This document shows positions 40,900 to 53,836 of a stretch of 64,000 nucleotides of DNA, piece by piece. The notes below the pieces were generated by a model, which was not told the DNA's origin, did no database searches, and saw nothing but the letters and a program-made list of their open reading frames with translations. Position 1 is the first letter of the stretch; every line of letters begins with the position of its first letter. Location of the stretch: positions 1,107,192 to 1,171,191 of the forward strand of contig NW_027192193.1 in NCBI RefSeq assembly GCF_041956535.1, in the 5' to 3' direction. Origin of the DNA: Calcarisporiella thermophila CBS 279.70. Its lineage: Eukaryota > Calcarisporiellomycota. A program made the translations under genes and the position numbers.

Positions 40900-42090
40900 A
40901 TGAGATTAACCGCGGATCTTATCCAGAGATCGCCCAATTACATCAATGCAGTAAAAGATAGAGAGTTGGACTTACGAGGTATCCTTTAATGAATGGTAAT
41001 TTGGATAGTGGTTTTTTTTCTGAAAGCTGAACATTAGATGAGTAGCCTTGCGATGGTTAGGCTATTGATCTGTGATGCAGCTTTTACTTTCAATATTGGA
41101 ATCTGGCAAGTGATCTCTTGAGACACTGCCAGACTTTCAGATGATTTATCATTTTTTTGAAACACCTTAATTCGTTATCCTTGCTACATTACTTTTCTTG
41201 ATTATAGGCAATAAAATCCCCACGATCGAGAATTTGGGTGTTACAAAGGTAAGGCCTTCTGTTCAAGAAACAACTGCCGAAACAAAGGCTTGATGTATAA
41301 TATTTAATCATCAGGATCTCAACGACACCATTGATTTCACCGATAATGATATTCGTCATCTAACTAATTTCCCGCTCCTTCGGCGATTGCGCTGTCTTCT
41401 TCTCTCAAACAACCGCATTTCTCGTTTAGATTCATCAGTTGCACAATTCCTCCCCAATCTCGAAGCGCTCATTCTCACCAATAATACCATCCAGGAACTA
41501 GGAGATTTGGAACCACTTGGAGCATTTAAAAAACTTCAATATGTAAGCTTACTTGATAACCCAGTGACTCGCAAGAAGCATTACCGACACTTTGTGATCT
41601 GGAAATGTCCAAACTTGAGAGTATTGGATTTTCAGCGGGTGCGGGACGCAGTAAGTTGGATATTATGATTCCCATTTCACCCGCCATTTTAGCTCATATC
41701 TCATGTTTAACCAGGAGAGGAAAGAGGCAAGAAAACTATTTCAAGCGAAAGAGGGGATCACATCGCTGGCCCAATCTATCATTGATACAAAAACGAAGAC
41801 CTTTGAGCCCGGAGCTGGATTGGAGGAGATGAAATCCAGTGTGCCCAAATTAGTTGCTAACCCCGAAGAACAAGAAAAAATCAGGGTATTTTCATATTTG
41901 TTTATGTACTGAGCACTTCAAAACGAGATCCAATATTTATATTTATATCTTTCTTTAGGAGGCAATTAAGAATGCAAAATCACTGGATGAGGTTGCTCGA
42001 CTCGAAAACTTACTCAGAACCGGACGACTTCCCGGGGATGGCCCGGCCGCTCAAGGAAACGCAGATATGGAGGTTGAGGAGGATGAGTGA
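40900..42090 (+). CDS. U2 snRNP protein A' (Lea1-like), leucine-rich repeat
   Basis: Five exons (40900-40978, 41208-41248, 41315-41650, 41715-41885, 41959-42090) encode 252 residues, the usual length. U2A' pairs with U2B'' on stem-loop IV of U2 snRNA in the spliceosome. The start RLTADLIQRSPNYINAVKDRELDLRGNKIP is diagnostic for U2A'. Leucine-rich repeats follow (NDIRHLTNFPLLRRLRCLLLSNNRI, LEALILTNNTIQELGDL, LQYVSLLDNPVTRKKHYR), capped by VIWKCPNLRVLDFQRVRDAERKEA. The C-terminus is acidic. Confidence 0.95.
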
Positions 42091-43170
42091 GGGGGAAAGA
42101 TGGACTTTCTTTTTCGTTTTTCTTTGATCCATTTAAGATATGAGTGGATTTGAACGCAACATTTTTAATATTATAATCAATATATTTTCATAATCAAAAC
42201 GCTTAAGCTATTATTTCGTAAGAGATTGACAGTTGAATGAAACAAAATCAAGTTATCAAAAATCACTCTCAACAAGCCTTGTACTAATCAGGAGTCGATT
42301 TTATTTTGGATTTAAGTTGCTCATGCCATCGATGACACAAATAACTATGGGGTGATGTAGAAGAGGCTATTTTCGGAGGATGGCATCCCACTATGAGTCA
42401 TAGACAAAGAGATGTGCGCGAAAATCAGCTCTAAATTGATAGCATTTTGCGTATATGAGATAATGTATCCCATGTTTATTTCTTCTTGAATACCAAAGAA
42501 AAAATCCACTACTCAACCCCCAGTGTCCGTTCCTTTTCAGAAATATGTTACCAATTTTAAGCATATATCCATAACGGCGTGTTTAGGCCATTTCATTAAA
42601 GCTTATCTCTATGTTTCTATCTCTCATTTCTTCAATTTCAGCCACGATTCGTGTGGCGCAACGTTAGGAGCTCTATTTTGATCTGGTCCAGATGGGGCCA
42701 AGTTTCATTCTCACTTGGATAAATTCTAATTGATTTAGAATGGATTTAATTTCTTCAGGAAATTAGTATACACTCGGATTAAGCAATGTATAAAAAAGTA
42801 AGAAATCCAACACGCCAGTTCGTTAGAGGAGAGGCGAAGAATTTGTCGAGTCTTCCATAGCCTACTGGATTTCAACTTAGCCTCTGCCTGATGCACCAAA
42901 GAAAGAACCCTCGTCTGTTCCCTGGAGGGGGCCGACGCAGCTCGCAGCGCCCTTGCACGGTATTTTTGATTTAAATTGCAAGGCATGGCTGACCATTGGA
43001 GGATTTCTAAGAAGGGTTGCAGCAAATTTGCACAGTATGGGCATATTGAAATGAGGGTATACTTCACACACATGAGTTTATGGAAAACAGGTTTGAGGAG
43101 GAGGAAGAGCGCGTACTCTATGATTTTAGTTGTAGTGCTACTGGCGTAGAAAAGTTTTCATTCATCTGAA
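42091..43170. other. Intergenic region, with a possible small minus-strand gene
   Basis: About 1.08 kb. Mostly AT-rich, with a GC-richer block at 42880-42960. See the separate low-confidence entry. Nothing else is supported. Confidence 0.4.
42722..42986 (-). CDS. Possible small multi-exon protein, unidentified
   Basis: Tentative. From an ATG at 42986 the minus strand reads MPCNLNQKYRARALRAA, then a helical stretch ending HQAEAKLKS. A donor-like GTAGGC and a later acceptor could join this to IKSILNQLEFIQ near 42740. The composition looks protein-like and coiled-coil-like, but the splice choices are weak and no homologue comes to mind. It could be an accidental open frame. Confidence 0.2.
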
Positions 43171-45074
43171 ATGCCGCATCAAAACAAAAATCAAAGCAGC
43201 GATGCCCCACAGCCCTCTGCACTAGAGCATTGCCAAGGAACTCAGATCGGATTTTATTCTTACCTACCTAGCGTAAAATCTCCCCCAAAGCGCGTGGAAG
43301 AAGTCTCCTACTTTGTTCATTACGTGGCGAGAGATTACAAACTCAGAGTCCGGATTCCTCGGGGCCTTACGGTGGGGGCGGCCAAAGAAAGATGCTTGCG
43401 TGCTCTTCGAGTAACCGCACAGCAGACTGCTGGTATAACGGGCGCGTTATTGTTACTGAACGCACACAACCCAACCTTCACACTGCCCAACCCTATTTCG
43501 GCAAGGGCACAGACTCCTCCGCCTGCTCACACGCTTGTCAGACTGGGAAGTAAAGTGTATAAGCGCGCGGGAAGTTTGCGGCGCGGGGAGCGGGGTCGAG
43601 CAAGACACGAGGATATTTTTGCACCCGAGAATACAAGAGAGGTGGAGGAGGAATGTGAGTTTTGTCACGAAGCAAAAGAAATGTGTGAGAGCTTAGGTTG
43701 CTGGTCAAAGGAGTGGGGGCTGTTTTGGGTGGACGCAGTAAGTGTTGTTTTTTCTCCCCTGTCTTCTTGCCAATGTTGAAGGCCGTGTTCTTTGTAATAG
43801 GGCCATTGGTTAGACGATTCGAGGGGATTCGACTCATACCATATTCAATCCAAGGAAACGCTTCAGCTCCAACATAGAAGGAATTATGTTCAGCTCTATA
43901 CGCCTTATGACCTTGTTCAGCGGCCGGTGCGGATGCATTTTGCTCATGGGACGGTTTTCCAACACGTATCCAAGGGCATCTATTACCGGTGGATGGTTGT
44001 TTCCGGGTGGATGGCTACTTGGTCACGAAGTAAAATGGTAAGGAGCCGGGAAATTTACGCTTGCATTCATTTCGACATTAAGCAAACTTATTTTGCCCTT
44101 AGGATTCCGAGCACTATAACACTCTCGACCTAACCAACCCATTCATCATCACCAATAACAATGAACACCACTTAGAGCGCTCCACCACTCTCCACCCGAA
44201 ATATGACCACCTCACATGGACCATCAGAACACTCACGCCAGTTGAGATGTCCTTCACTTTTCGTGCGCTTGACTCGGATGATTATGGCCACTGGACCCGG
44301 ATTTTCCTCTCCATCCAGCGAGAATTGCATCCTCAACTTGTCCCATCTTCAGAAACAATAGATGATCGCCAAGCAATGAGCAACAAAATTAATAACAAAA
44401 AATCACAAGAAAGTAGCAAGAGGGGGAAAAGCAAAACGACCATGCCCATTTCATTAAGTTCCCTTGCGGAATCGCTACCCACAGAAGAGCTCAGCTTTGT
44501 TAGGCACGTGGATTCTCCACAGCATCGAGCTACTGTTGGCAAAAATAACCTTGCCAACAAGAGTGTTAGTTCGCTTGACATTCTCAGGAAGAGTACGCAA
44601 AAGTCAATTTGTGTTGATTGATTCATAAAGACACCACGAGGATCATGGGTTAACCCTTATCTTTTGATTTTGAAAATAGAAAAACTGGAGGAGGGGAAAG
44701 TTGAGCAATCTCATCACTCATATCGTCGTCCCCATCCCACCAAGCGTCATTTCACCATAAGCCACCTTCACTTGTCCCCTATCGCGCCAGATGTGCGCCC
44801 GCCACGACGTCCATCTCTACCATCTCATACACATAGCAAGCCGATATCTCCGGTGCTCGAATGTGCGCCCCCAATGCCTCTGTTTCCCTACCGCCTGCCC
44901 CCCAAAAATTTATGGAATTCGGAGAAGTTAGAGGCCGAGGAAGATGGGAGTGATGAACTTTCGTTCTGGGGAGAGAGCACTGAAAGTGAAGCGAGCTCTT
45001 TCGACATAGCGAGGGATGAAGGTATACCAGTCTTGACGCTGGATGGCTCGGGCGTTCGCGCAGGAAATTTCTAA
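43171..45074 (+). CDS. Unidentified protein with RA/ubiquitin-like and PH-like regions
   Basis: Four exons (43171-43737, 43801-44037, 44103-44592, 44680-45074) sum to 562 residues in frame. Residues ~45-80 (EEVSYFVHYVARDYKLRVRI, then LTVGAAKERCLRALRVT) look like an RA or ubiquitin-like fold. Next is a Cys-containing stretch (CEFCHEAKEMCESLGC). A region of about 170 residues from WSKEWGLFWVDAGHWLDDSRG to FTFRALDSDDYGHWTRIFLSIQRE has the strand pattern and terminal Trp helix of a PH domain. The rest is Ser/Pro/His-rich and probably disordered. RA-PH tandems occur in Grb7/10 and MRL adaptors, where they read Ras-type GTPases and membranes. That comparison is inference, and the name should stay open. 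Confidence 0.7.
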
Positions 45075-45877
45075 CAATTTACCGTAGGGGCAAATTGAAA
45101 TCCTGTCATGTTTAGTCTATTTAACCTGCCGTTTTGCGTGACAAATAAAACTGCAATTCCCTTTGTAGATATTTTTGCCAATATGAATTACCACTACGAA
45201 TATTGGATTAATGAATGACCGACGTCTATTTTTAATTTATTGAAAAAAAAAAAAACAAAAACGGCAATAGGGCTGTAGAAATATTCAAGAGAGAAGTATT
45301 TATTTAATAGCTGATTGCTATCTATTTTTCAATAAACAAAAAGTTATGGCTGGCCACAAAATATTCAGGTGCCTGATACGTTCACACTCGGAGTTTTCTC
45401 ATCTGCTAACATGCATTCGTATTTATTCAAATAGCTTATTGAGAGCTCTTCTTATATCCATAAACTCGAAACAAAGCCAGGTGGATATGGTATATAGTGA
45501 GGTGGAGCTTTGTATTGGCTCATGTAGTCGACACTGCTGAATCTTTGGCACGGAAAATAAGAGATTCTTTGATTTTGCCGGAATCTCCGGCACTGATCGG
45601 TCGGTGAAAGGGGCTATCCAAAAGGGGCAGAATTAAGGTTACAATTGATCAGAAATTTACCGGTTGCGCATTGAGAGGGGGTTTTCCTCTTCGGGCAACG
45701 CTGGCCAGAGCTTACATTTCTCCCCTTCGACGCGTTATTATTTCCCCTTCTCTTATTCTCCTCTGTTCTCGCCGCTTTCTTGCAATCTGTTTTATTTTTC
45801 TGTGTTTTCGTCCGCGGAGGGCTTTCATTCCTTTTCCCATCATTGCTCTTCGATTCGTTGCCCATTCCTTCTGAAGT
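45075..45877. promoter_or_regulatory. Intergenic / upstream region of carboxypeptidase gene
   Basis: 803 bp without a gene. A poly-A run lies at about 45243-45255. A 7-bp-arm palindrome TGCCGGA-atc-TCCGGCA at 45576-45592 contains CCG-N7-CGG triplets, of the kind bound by fungal Zn2Cys6 factors, about 290 bp before the start codon. The last ~170 bp form a pyrimidine-rich leader. Confidence 0.4.
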
Positions 45878-47947
45878 ATGATGCGTCTTTGGCCTTTCCT
45901 CTCATTTGCATCTGTTCTTTTAGCTGGTATCGTCTCGCCTGTCCTCGGTCATGGCAAGCACGCTCACCATGTGCAGAAGTTCTCTGAAGTTGGCCACTTC
46001 CCACATAACAACACCCATCTCAAGATAGCCCACCACGAGTCGCATCCGAAACACAGTATGCGTTATAAACACCCAGAACTGTGTGATAAGAATGTGAAGC
46101 AAATTTCCGGATATATCGACACTCCAGACGACAAACACTTTTTCTTTTGGTTTTTTGAGGCACGACATAGCCCCAATAAAAAACCCCTCGTCCTATGGTT
46201 GAACGGAGGACCTGGATGTAGTTCAATGACAGGTTTGCTGATGGAACTTGGGTAAGAATCAGAATTTGCCAACAAAATCTTTTTAAATTATCTAACTGGA
46301 CTTCTAATCTACGTTAGACCCTGTCAAGCTAAGGAGGATGGCTCAGACGTCATCTATAACAAGTACGGGTGGAACGAGGACGCAAACATGTTGTTTTTAG
46401 ACCAGGTTTGTGGCTTCGAGGATTACAACCTTCAGTGAGGTCTATAAGGAATATAAATGGCTCCTATTAATTTTTTAGCCCATCAATACCGGCTTCTCCT
46501 ATGGCCCGCAAAATATAACTGACACCTTCATGGCTATGGAGGATATGTACGCTTTTCTCCAACTCTTCTACAAGGAATTCCCAGAATATGGTGATCTTCC
46601 GTTTCATATTGCCGGTAGGTTAATCTAAGTAGTTATTGCAGTTGTCTGTGATAACATCCTGAGCCAGCTTTTGCTGGCAACGAATTGTGAATTAATAATT
46701 TTTTTTCTGTGATTTATTACTCGCACACCTAGCACGGATATACCTTATTAACCTATCGTATTGTTTTTTATTAACCAAAAGGGGAATCGTATGCCGGCCA
46801 CTATATACCGTATGCGGGATATATGATCAATCGAATGAACCAGGGCAAATATCTTGAGAGATTCGAGCATCATCAGCATCTCAAAAAAATTCCACTTCAG
46901 TCGCTCCTCATCGGAAACGGGTTAACAGAAGAGATTTCAACGTATCAGTATTATCATAAACAGGCTTGTGATGGCACATATGGCCGTGTGCTTCCGGAAA
47001 AGAATTGTACTGCTCTCGAGGAAAAAATGCCTGCGATGATCGACCTCATAAAAAAGTGTTATGAGACGAACAGCGATGAGGATTGCGGACATGCATCCAA
47101 TACCGCTCCAGAAACTGTTTTCACGTAAGAAGTTCATTAATGGGTTACTTAATATGGACGTTGAGCTTATGAATGCTGGCCTCGTTTATTAATTCTCAAA
47201 TGAAAGGTACTATCAACTAAATGCATATGATGTTCGCAAGAGTTGTGTCGATACCTCGGGTGGTCTATGCTACAAGATCTTGGACGGAATTTCTACTTTC
47301 CTCAACAAGAAAGAGGTCCAGGAGCAGATTGGTGTGGATCGAGTTTTCAAAAGCTGTACATATGATATCTATAATTATTTTGTTGTAAGTATGCGTATAT
47401 TGAAATTTCATTTCAAAACCCGTTCTCAACTCATTTTGCTTGAATTTCCAGAATGCCGGCGACTATATGCGCCGTTTCGACATATATTTGCCTGAAGTCC
47501 TCGAATCTAATATCCGCGTCTTGATATATGTAAGTAGCTAGTCTTTTTCATTTTTTATTTTAAGCTTGCTCGACATCTCACTATCGAATTTTCCCTCTAT
47601 TTGTATATATTATAGGCCGGAGATGCAGATTTTATCTGTAAATTGTCTTTAAGATGTTAGAAATTTCGTGAAAATAACCTTTTTTTTGTTACTACTTATC
47701 AGGCCACTGGTATGGAAATAAGGCATGGTCACTAAGACTCGACTGGGAAGGCCACGAGGAGTTTAAAAGGGCAAAAGACCGAAAATGGTATGTCAATGGC
47801 AGGGCCGCCGGGGAAGTACGCGCCACGAATGATAACCGCTTTTCTTTCGTGCGGGTTTATCGTGCCGGCCACATGGTTCCATATGACCAGCCTAAGAATT
47901 CCCTTAGCATGTTCTCTCGCTGGATCAAAAATAAGCCTCTATATTAA
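45878..47947 (+). CDS. Serine carboxypeptidase (S10, carboxypeptidase Y-like)
   Basis: Eight exons (45878-46251, 46318-46405, 46479-46614, 46782-47124, 47207-47384, 47452-47529, 47616-47637, 47703-47947) encode 487 residues. The enzyme removes C-terminal residues from peptides in the vacuole or secretory path. There is a signal peptide ([21 protein letters not shown]), then a His-rich short propeptide, then [23 protein letters not shown]. The substrate-binding [10 protein letters not shown] and the catalytic Ser in [16 protein letters not shown] follow. Catalytic Asp is in AGDADFIC, and catalytic His is in [13 protein letters not shown]. Small departures from the usual sequence are [11 protein letters not shown] (commonly VN or VG) and CHWYGNKAW (commonly CNW). 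One exon is only 22 nt. The propeptide is much shorter than that of yeast CPY. Confidence 0.93.
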
Positions 47948-48581
47948 GATAGAAACTGCGTTATAGAAAATATATTGTTGACATAATTCATTATTTTATC
48001 TTATATTCTATATTTACTATTGCGTAATCCTTTGAAATGCTTTCTTTGTTATTTCCTTTATCTGGCTTCTCCGTTATCTTCCTCCTGATTTGAATGAACC
48101 ATTTTACTTTAAATTTAAATGGAGATATAACAAACTGGAATGTAATCTTTTATATTTAAAATATAATCAATAAACTGATGTTATAATCAATCAAGACATT
48201 TGCGATATAAAAATCAAAGTGGACTATCTCGTGTGCTTTAAGATGGTGGGCTCTTTCTTTTTTTCGTTACACTCCTCTCGGAATATAGATGAACAATTAC
48301 TTAATGAGTAGGCTCTAGATTGGAAAATGGCTACGCCACTTTCTTGGTTTCGAACTCCTCTACTGCTTCTCCCTTCATCGGGTCCATTCATCTCATCACG
48401 CGCTTTGTAGTATCCTACGCTTAATTAAAGGGTGATGACAAGTGTTTGACCTGTTGCATCAATTACGAACTAATCCATTTTGTTTCACAGGTATTTATTT
48501 ATTCATAATTCGCTTTCCTTTTTTCGCTTGTGCTGGGATAATACCTTTGAATTGTATACCGAGTCAATTTAATTCGTTAAC
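47948..48581. other. AT-rich intergenic region
   Basis: 634 bp between carboxypeptidase and COPI gamma genes, very AT-rich, no gene or repeat end seen. Confidence 0.45.
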
Positions 48582-51500
48582 ATGAGCTATATAAAGAAAG
48601 ATGAAGATGGTGGTAAGATGAACTTTTCTTTTTATTATAAAATTTCAATGTTTATAGGTTTGAAAACGGTGTAGGTGATGTTGGGATCTTTTACCATCTC
48701 GATAAGACGACAGTACTCCAAGAAGCTCGTGTTTTCAACGAGTCTCCAATTAATCCGCGTAAATGTCGTTTACTCCTCACAAAAGTTCTCTACCTTATGT
48801 ATCTTGGAGAGACATTTACCACGACTGAGTCAACTGAGCTATTTTTTGGAGTAACAAAGCTGTTCCAGTCAATGGATGTGAGTAACATATGGTGAATTTT
48901 GGATGTTTTTCGGCTAACATTATTATCTATATTCTGATGCATAAATCCCATTAGGCTCCATTACGGCAGATGGTCTGTGTTATGATTAAGGAGCTTTCGG
49001 CCATTTCCGACGATGTCATCATGGTTCGAAATAGTTTAATGAAGGATATGCAGGCCAAGTCAGACGTTATCTATCGATCCAATGCCATCCGAGCTCTATA
49101 TAAAATCACAGACGTTAGTGTTGTTTATGATCGAGGATATAAATCTATTTTTATGTTTATTGTATCATTTTGGTAGGCCACTATGTTCCAAGGGGTTGAG
49201 CGCTTTTTGAAGGCCGCTATCGTGGATAAAACATCGGCTGTTTCCTCGTCAGCACTTCTTTTCAGCTATCATCTCTTTCCTATTGCAAAAGATGTCATTC
49301 GGCGATGGTCAAACGAAGTCCAAGAGGCAGTCAACGCTGGTCGTCCCGGATTTACTGCTACTGCTTCGGCATTTATGACCTCATTTACATCGGGCAGTGC
49401 TCAACAGCCCCCTGCCAAGTCCACCAGCCATATCACCCAATATCACGCGCTAGGCCTGTTATATCTGATAAAACAGCATGATCGAATGGCCCTTATTAAG
49501 CTGGTTCAGACTCTAGTGGGTGGCGGTAAAAGCAGCTATGGATCTCCCTCGGGAGTTCTGAAGAACCCATTCGCGATATGCTTAATTATCCGATACACCG
49601 CCAAAATAATCGAAGAAGATCCAAGGTAGCATATAAAATTCCCTAGATGAATCCTTTTCTGTGACTAACTCAGTCATTATGACAGCACCGCAAAACAGTT
49701 GGGTGAAATGCTAGAGGGATTTTTACACCATAAAAATGATACAGTGAGCCTTGAGGCAGCAAGGGTTATTTGCGACATAGTGGAGCTCACTGGAAAAGAT
49801 TTGCATTCAGCTATCTCTGGTATGCTTAGTACTCCTAGTTGTTCTTTTTTTCGTGATTTTGAATGGAAGTATAATCGTGCATCATTTGATAGTTTTACAA
49901 CTTTTCCTCGCCTCTCCTAAACCCACCCTTCGATTCGCAGCCATCCGAACCTTAAACAAACTCGCGATGACGCATCCTTCAGCAGTAGCTTCATGCAATG
50001 TAGATATGGAAAATCTTATCACTGACAGCAATCGAAGCATTGCTACTTTTGCCATCACGACTCTTCTTAAGGTATTTTAGAAAAAGCGTTTGGCCAGTCC
50101 ACATGCTTTTGCATCCATTCTAATTTGCTATCTTCTCTAACCTTTCAAGACCGGCAACGAAGCCAGCGTCGATCGCCTTATGAAACAAATCTCGGGCTTT
50201 ATGTCCGAAATATCCGATGAGTTTAAGATCATCGTTGTGGAAGCGGTGCGCTCTCTTTGCCTCAAGTTTCCACAGAAACAAGCTTCCGTGCTCTCTTTCT
50301 TGAGCGGTCTGCTGCGCGATGAGGGCGGATACGAATTTAAGAAGGCTGTTGTCGAGGCGATATTTGACCTGATCAAATTCATTCCTGAATGCAAAGAGAC
50401 AGCACTGGCACACTTGTGCGAGTTTATTGAGGACTGTGAGTTCACCAAGTTATCGGTACGAGTACTGCACCTCTTGGGCGAGGAAGGTCCTTGTTCAGCT
50501 AAGCCGACCAACTTCATTCGCTTCATCTACAACCGCGTCATCTTGGAAAATTCTGTGGTTAGGGCAGCAGCGGTGAGCGCCCTTGCTAAGTTTGGTGTGA
50601 ACTGTAACGATGAGGATGTGAAGAAAAATATTCGTGTGCTTTTAACACGGTAATTTTTTTTTATCGTTTCTCCTCTTTCTTATCTCGCTACTTCTCTTCT
50701 CCATTACTGAGCATTGGGTTTTATCTAACGTTTGCATTAATTTATAGGTGCCTTGATGATTCTGAGGACGAGGTTCGTGACCGATCGACCTTGTTCCTAA
50801 AAGTCATGGCAGGCGATGCTTCAGCTGAGCATTTCGTTCGTGAAGGTACGGATACTTCTCTACGAGAATCGTGTTCTGTTTGTAGCATAGGGTATTGATT
50901 TCTGTTCATTTAGATTCTACTCTTGCGCTCGGAACTCTTGAACGGCAACTCTTGAATTATTGCAACAATCCCGAGGCTGCCAATAAACCCTTCGATTTCT
51001 CTGATATCCCACGCATATCCAAATCCCAAGAAGAATCTGATAGACTGCAGCTCAAGAATGCCGTGATGACGCAGACTCTAGGAATTCCTGTAAACAACAC
51101 ATCAGCGGCCTCAACCAATTCCTCTACTTCCATGGCTGCCAACAGCCTCTCTCTTAACCTTTCCGATGTGTCTCAGCACGAGATGTACGTCGCGCAACTG
51201 GAAAAAATTCCAGAGTTTGAAGAGTATGGCCCTCTATTTAAGAGCTCATCAAAGCCGATAGAGTTGACCGAGAAAGAGACCGAATATGTGGTGACATGCA
51301 TCAAGCACTGTTTCCACGAGCATATTGTGTTCCAAGTAAGTGCCCACTTCTTAGACGTTATTTTTTAAAAAATAGTTCGGCTGACGACTTGTTTTTAATA
51401 ATTTTTAGTTTAACATAACCAATACGCTTCAAGAATATTTGCTTCAAAATGTATATATGTTGATGCAGCCGGAGAGCGATGAGTACGGAGTCGAAGAGGT

Positions 51501-52132
51501 GGCAAGTATTCCTGCTGAGGCGATTGCGTGTGATCAAACTGGGGTTGCATATGTGTCCTTTAGACGGAAAGACGTCTCCGAGTATTCTCTGGGTAAATTC
51601 GTTAAGATAGAATTCGACGGATATTTGTTCATACTAATACTTCTCTTTCCATTTCTCAGCCTCGTTTATTAATACTCTCAAGTTTGTCGTTAAGGAGTGC
51701 GATCCTACCTCAGGGGATCTAATTGATGAAGACGATGAGGGCTATGAGGATGAATATCAGGTGGAAGACATCGAGTTGCTTACAGGCGACTACATGAAAC
51801 CTACGTACGAGCCAAGCTTTGTCAAGGCGTGGGATCAGCTAGAGGCTGAAGTGGTTGAGACATTTTTCCTTGACCCGGAGCGTGCAAGCAACATTAAGAC
51901 GGCTTGCAGCTCACTTATAGATCTGCTAGGTATGCAGCCTCTGGAAGACACCGCGAATCCCAAATCGTCTACTGCACATAGCTTGATTATGAGTGGTGAA
52001 CTGTTAGAAGGGGGCAAAGTTCTTGCACGGTGTCGAATGACTCATGTTGCTGATGAAGGTGTCGCGTTGGAATTGACAGTACGCAGCGAAAATGAGGAGA
52101 CAAGCCAAGTGGTGCTTGGAGCCATTGCGTAG
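48582..52132 (+). CDS. SEC21: Coatomer (COPI) gamma subunit
   Basis: Gamma-COP is a structural subunit of the COPI coat for Golgi-to-ER and intra-Golgi traffic. About twelve exons join in frame. The start [11 protein letters not shown] is typical of the family. It is followed by [55 protein letters not shown] and an alpha-solenoid ([54 protein letters not shown]). A linker with Ser/Asn-rich sequence comes next, then the appendage domain ([20 protein letters not shown]) and the final segment [17 protein letters not shown]...[13 protein letters not shown]. An acceptor near 48674 gives [15 protein letters not shown] at the first junction. Length fits the family (about 900 residues). Confidence 0.93.
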
Positions 52133-52227
52133 TTTTTTTATTTTTTAAATAAATAGGGAAGATTGTGTCTTGGGTGTCATTTTATATATTCTGGGAATAT
52201 ACTTTGCACTTAGAAATGATTAAATTA

Positions 52228-52269
52228 TAAAGTAACACCGGAAAGTTTTAGGGCACCTTAAAATTTTTA
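52228..52269 (+). repeat. Left terminal inverted repeat of the Tc1/mariner element
   Basis: Begins TAAAGTAACACCGGAAAG directly after a TA dinucleotide and pairs with the repeat at 53837-53878. Confidence 0.88.
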
Positions 52270-52530
52270 CTTTTACCTAAATATTTCTCTACAAACAACG
52301 TCCATATAAAAAAACAATTAAATATTTGAAAATCCCACTTACGCCGTTACCATTACATATACAACTGAATATCCTTTGCTAATTCTCTTCAAGTGAAATA
52401 TTAATATATTTCGGAAAATTTCTTAAATCCAGATATAGAGATTTTACATGGTGCCAACCTTTAATTATCTTTCTTTACAGGGGCATTATAATGAATACTC
52501 AATAATTTGTATGAATAAAGTGCTCTCCGA

Positions 52531-53553
52531 CTACCACTTAGTATATCCTACTTTTGCCTTAATAACAGCTTGGATCCGTTCTGGCATCGTGCGGATCAAC
52601 TTCATACAATCCTCCTGAGTGAATGACTCCCAGATAATATTCACCTTTTCCCACAGATCATCCTGACTCGTTATCTTTGGGAGTCTGCTCCTCAGACGTC
52701 CCTTTAGCTCAGCCCATAAATTTTCGATGGTGTTGAGATCTGGTGATTGTGAAGGCCAATCGAGAAATTGGACTTGGTTGTTTTCAAACCATTGATCAAT
52801 GAGTTTGGCTTTGTGCTTGGGGTCGTTGTCGTGTTGAAATACTATTTCTTGTTTGCTGAGATTATTCAGTTGAAGCGTGGCTATCATCTCTTGGTTGAGG
52901 ATTCTTGAATATATTTCAGCGTTAAGATTTTCTATTATACGACATGCCCTTCCAATGCCGTATGAAGTCATGCATCCCCACATCATAATACTCCCGCCAC
53001 CGTGTTTGATCGTTGGCTGTATATGACGCTCTTGTAGTGGTCCATTACGCTCTTCCAGAACCACTCTCGCCTTTCATTGCCAAAGATGCGTATTTAGCGC
53101 TCGTCCGAAAATATGACGCGGCTCCAATCTTCAACGGTCCAACTATTGTATTTCTGTGCAAATGCCAGTCTCTTAAGGCGATGCCTTTTCGATAGAAAAG
53201 GTTTTTTCTCTTGATCCTAGCTACATAATCATTACGATGGAGTGCTTCACGAACAGTGTTCACGGAAATAACCTCCTCAGTTGTCTCGTTCCAAAGTTCT
53301 TGCGCCTTGACTGCGTTCTTACACTCTCCCGTCGCCAAGCTTCTATATAATCTATTTTCACCACGGCTGGATAATTTTCGAGGGAGACTCATTTTCTTTC
53401 TTGGAGGATTGTTTGATGTATTCTCTTTATTCTAGAGTATTCTCGCCACGCTACTTTTTCCAATGCCTTCTCGGGCGGCAATTTCGCGTGTTGAGTATCC
53501 CATTCGAGGGGGACGGATACGCGAGCACGTTTACTTGGAGTGATTCGAGGCAT
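52531..53553 (-). pseudogene. Tc1/mariner transposase, disrupted
   Basis: Pieces of a Tc1-type transposase in all three minus frames. An N-terminal helix-turn-helix (MGYSTREIAAREGIGKSSVA) lies at about 53445-53510. The first catalytic Asp is in VIFSDE near 53115, the second in FQHDNDPKHKAK, and the Glu in SPDLNTIENLWAELK. At least three frame changes (around 53520, in an A run near 53200, and near 53060) and in-frame stops break it, so no active enzyme is expected. Confidence 0.88.
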
Positions 53554-53836
53554 AGGGCTTGTTTTATAAAATAAATAGGAGTATGATTAGCAGAAAATAT
53601 GGAGCAACTTTTGAGCCGTAGTCACCTTTAGATATCGAGCTACAAGGGTACAAGTCTACCCCGGTTTATATCGGTCAAAACTGTCCCACTTCATTTTTCA
53701 TAATAAATCGGTATATCCATGTAAAGTTGCAACTAGTCCATATTGTGAACATCGTGAAAGCAGGCACAGATAGTTTTTAAAAAATAAATAGTATTTATTT
53801 GAAATAGAAATTTTTCAGGAAATATGATCAATTTAT

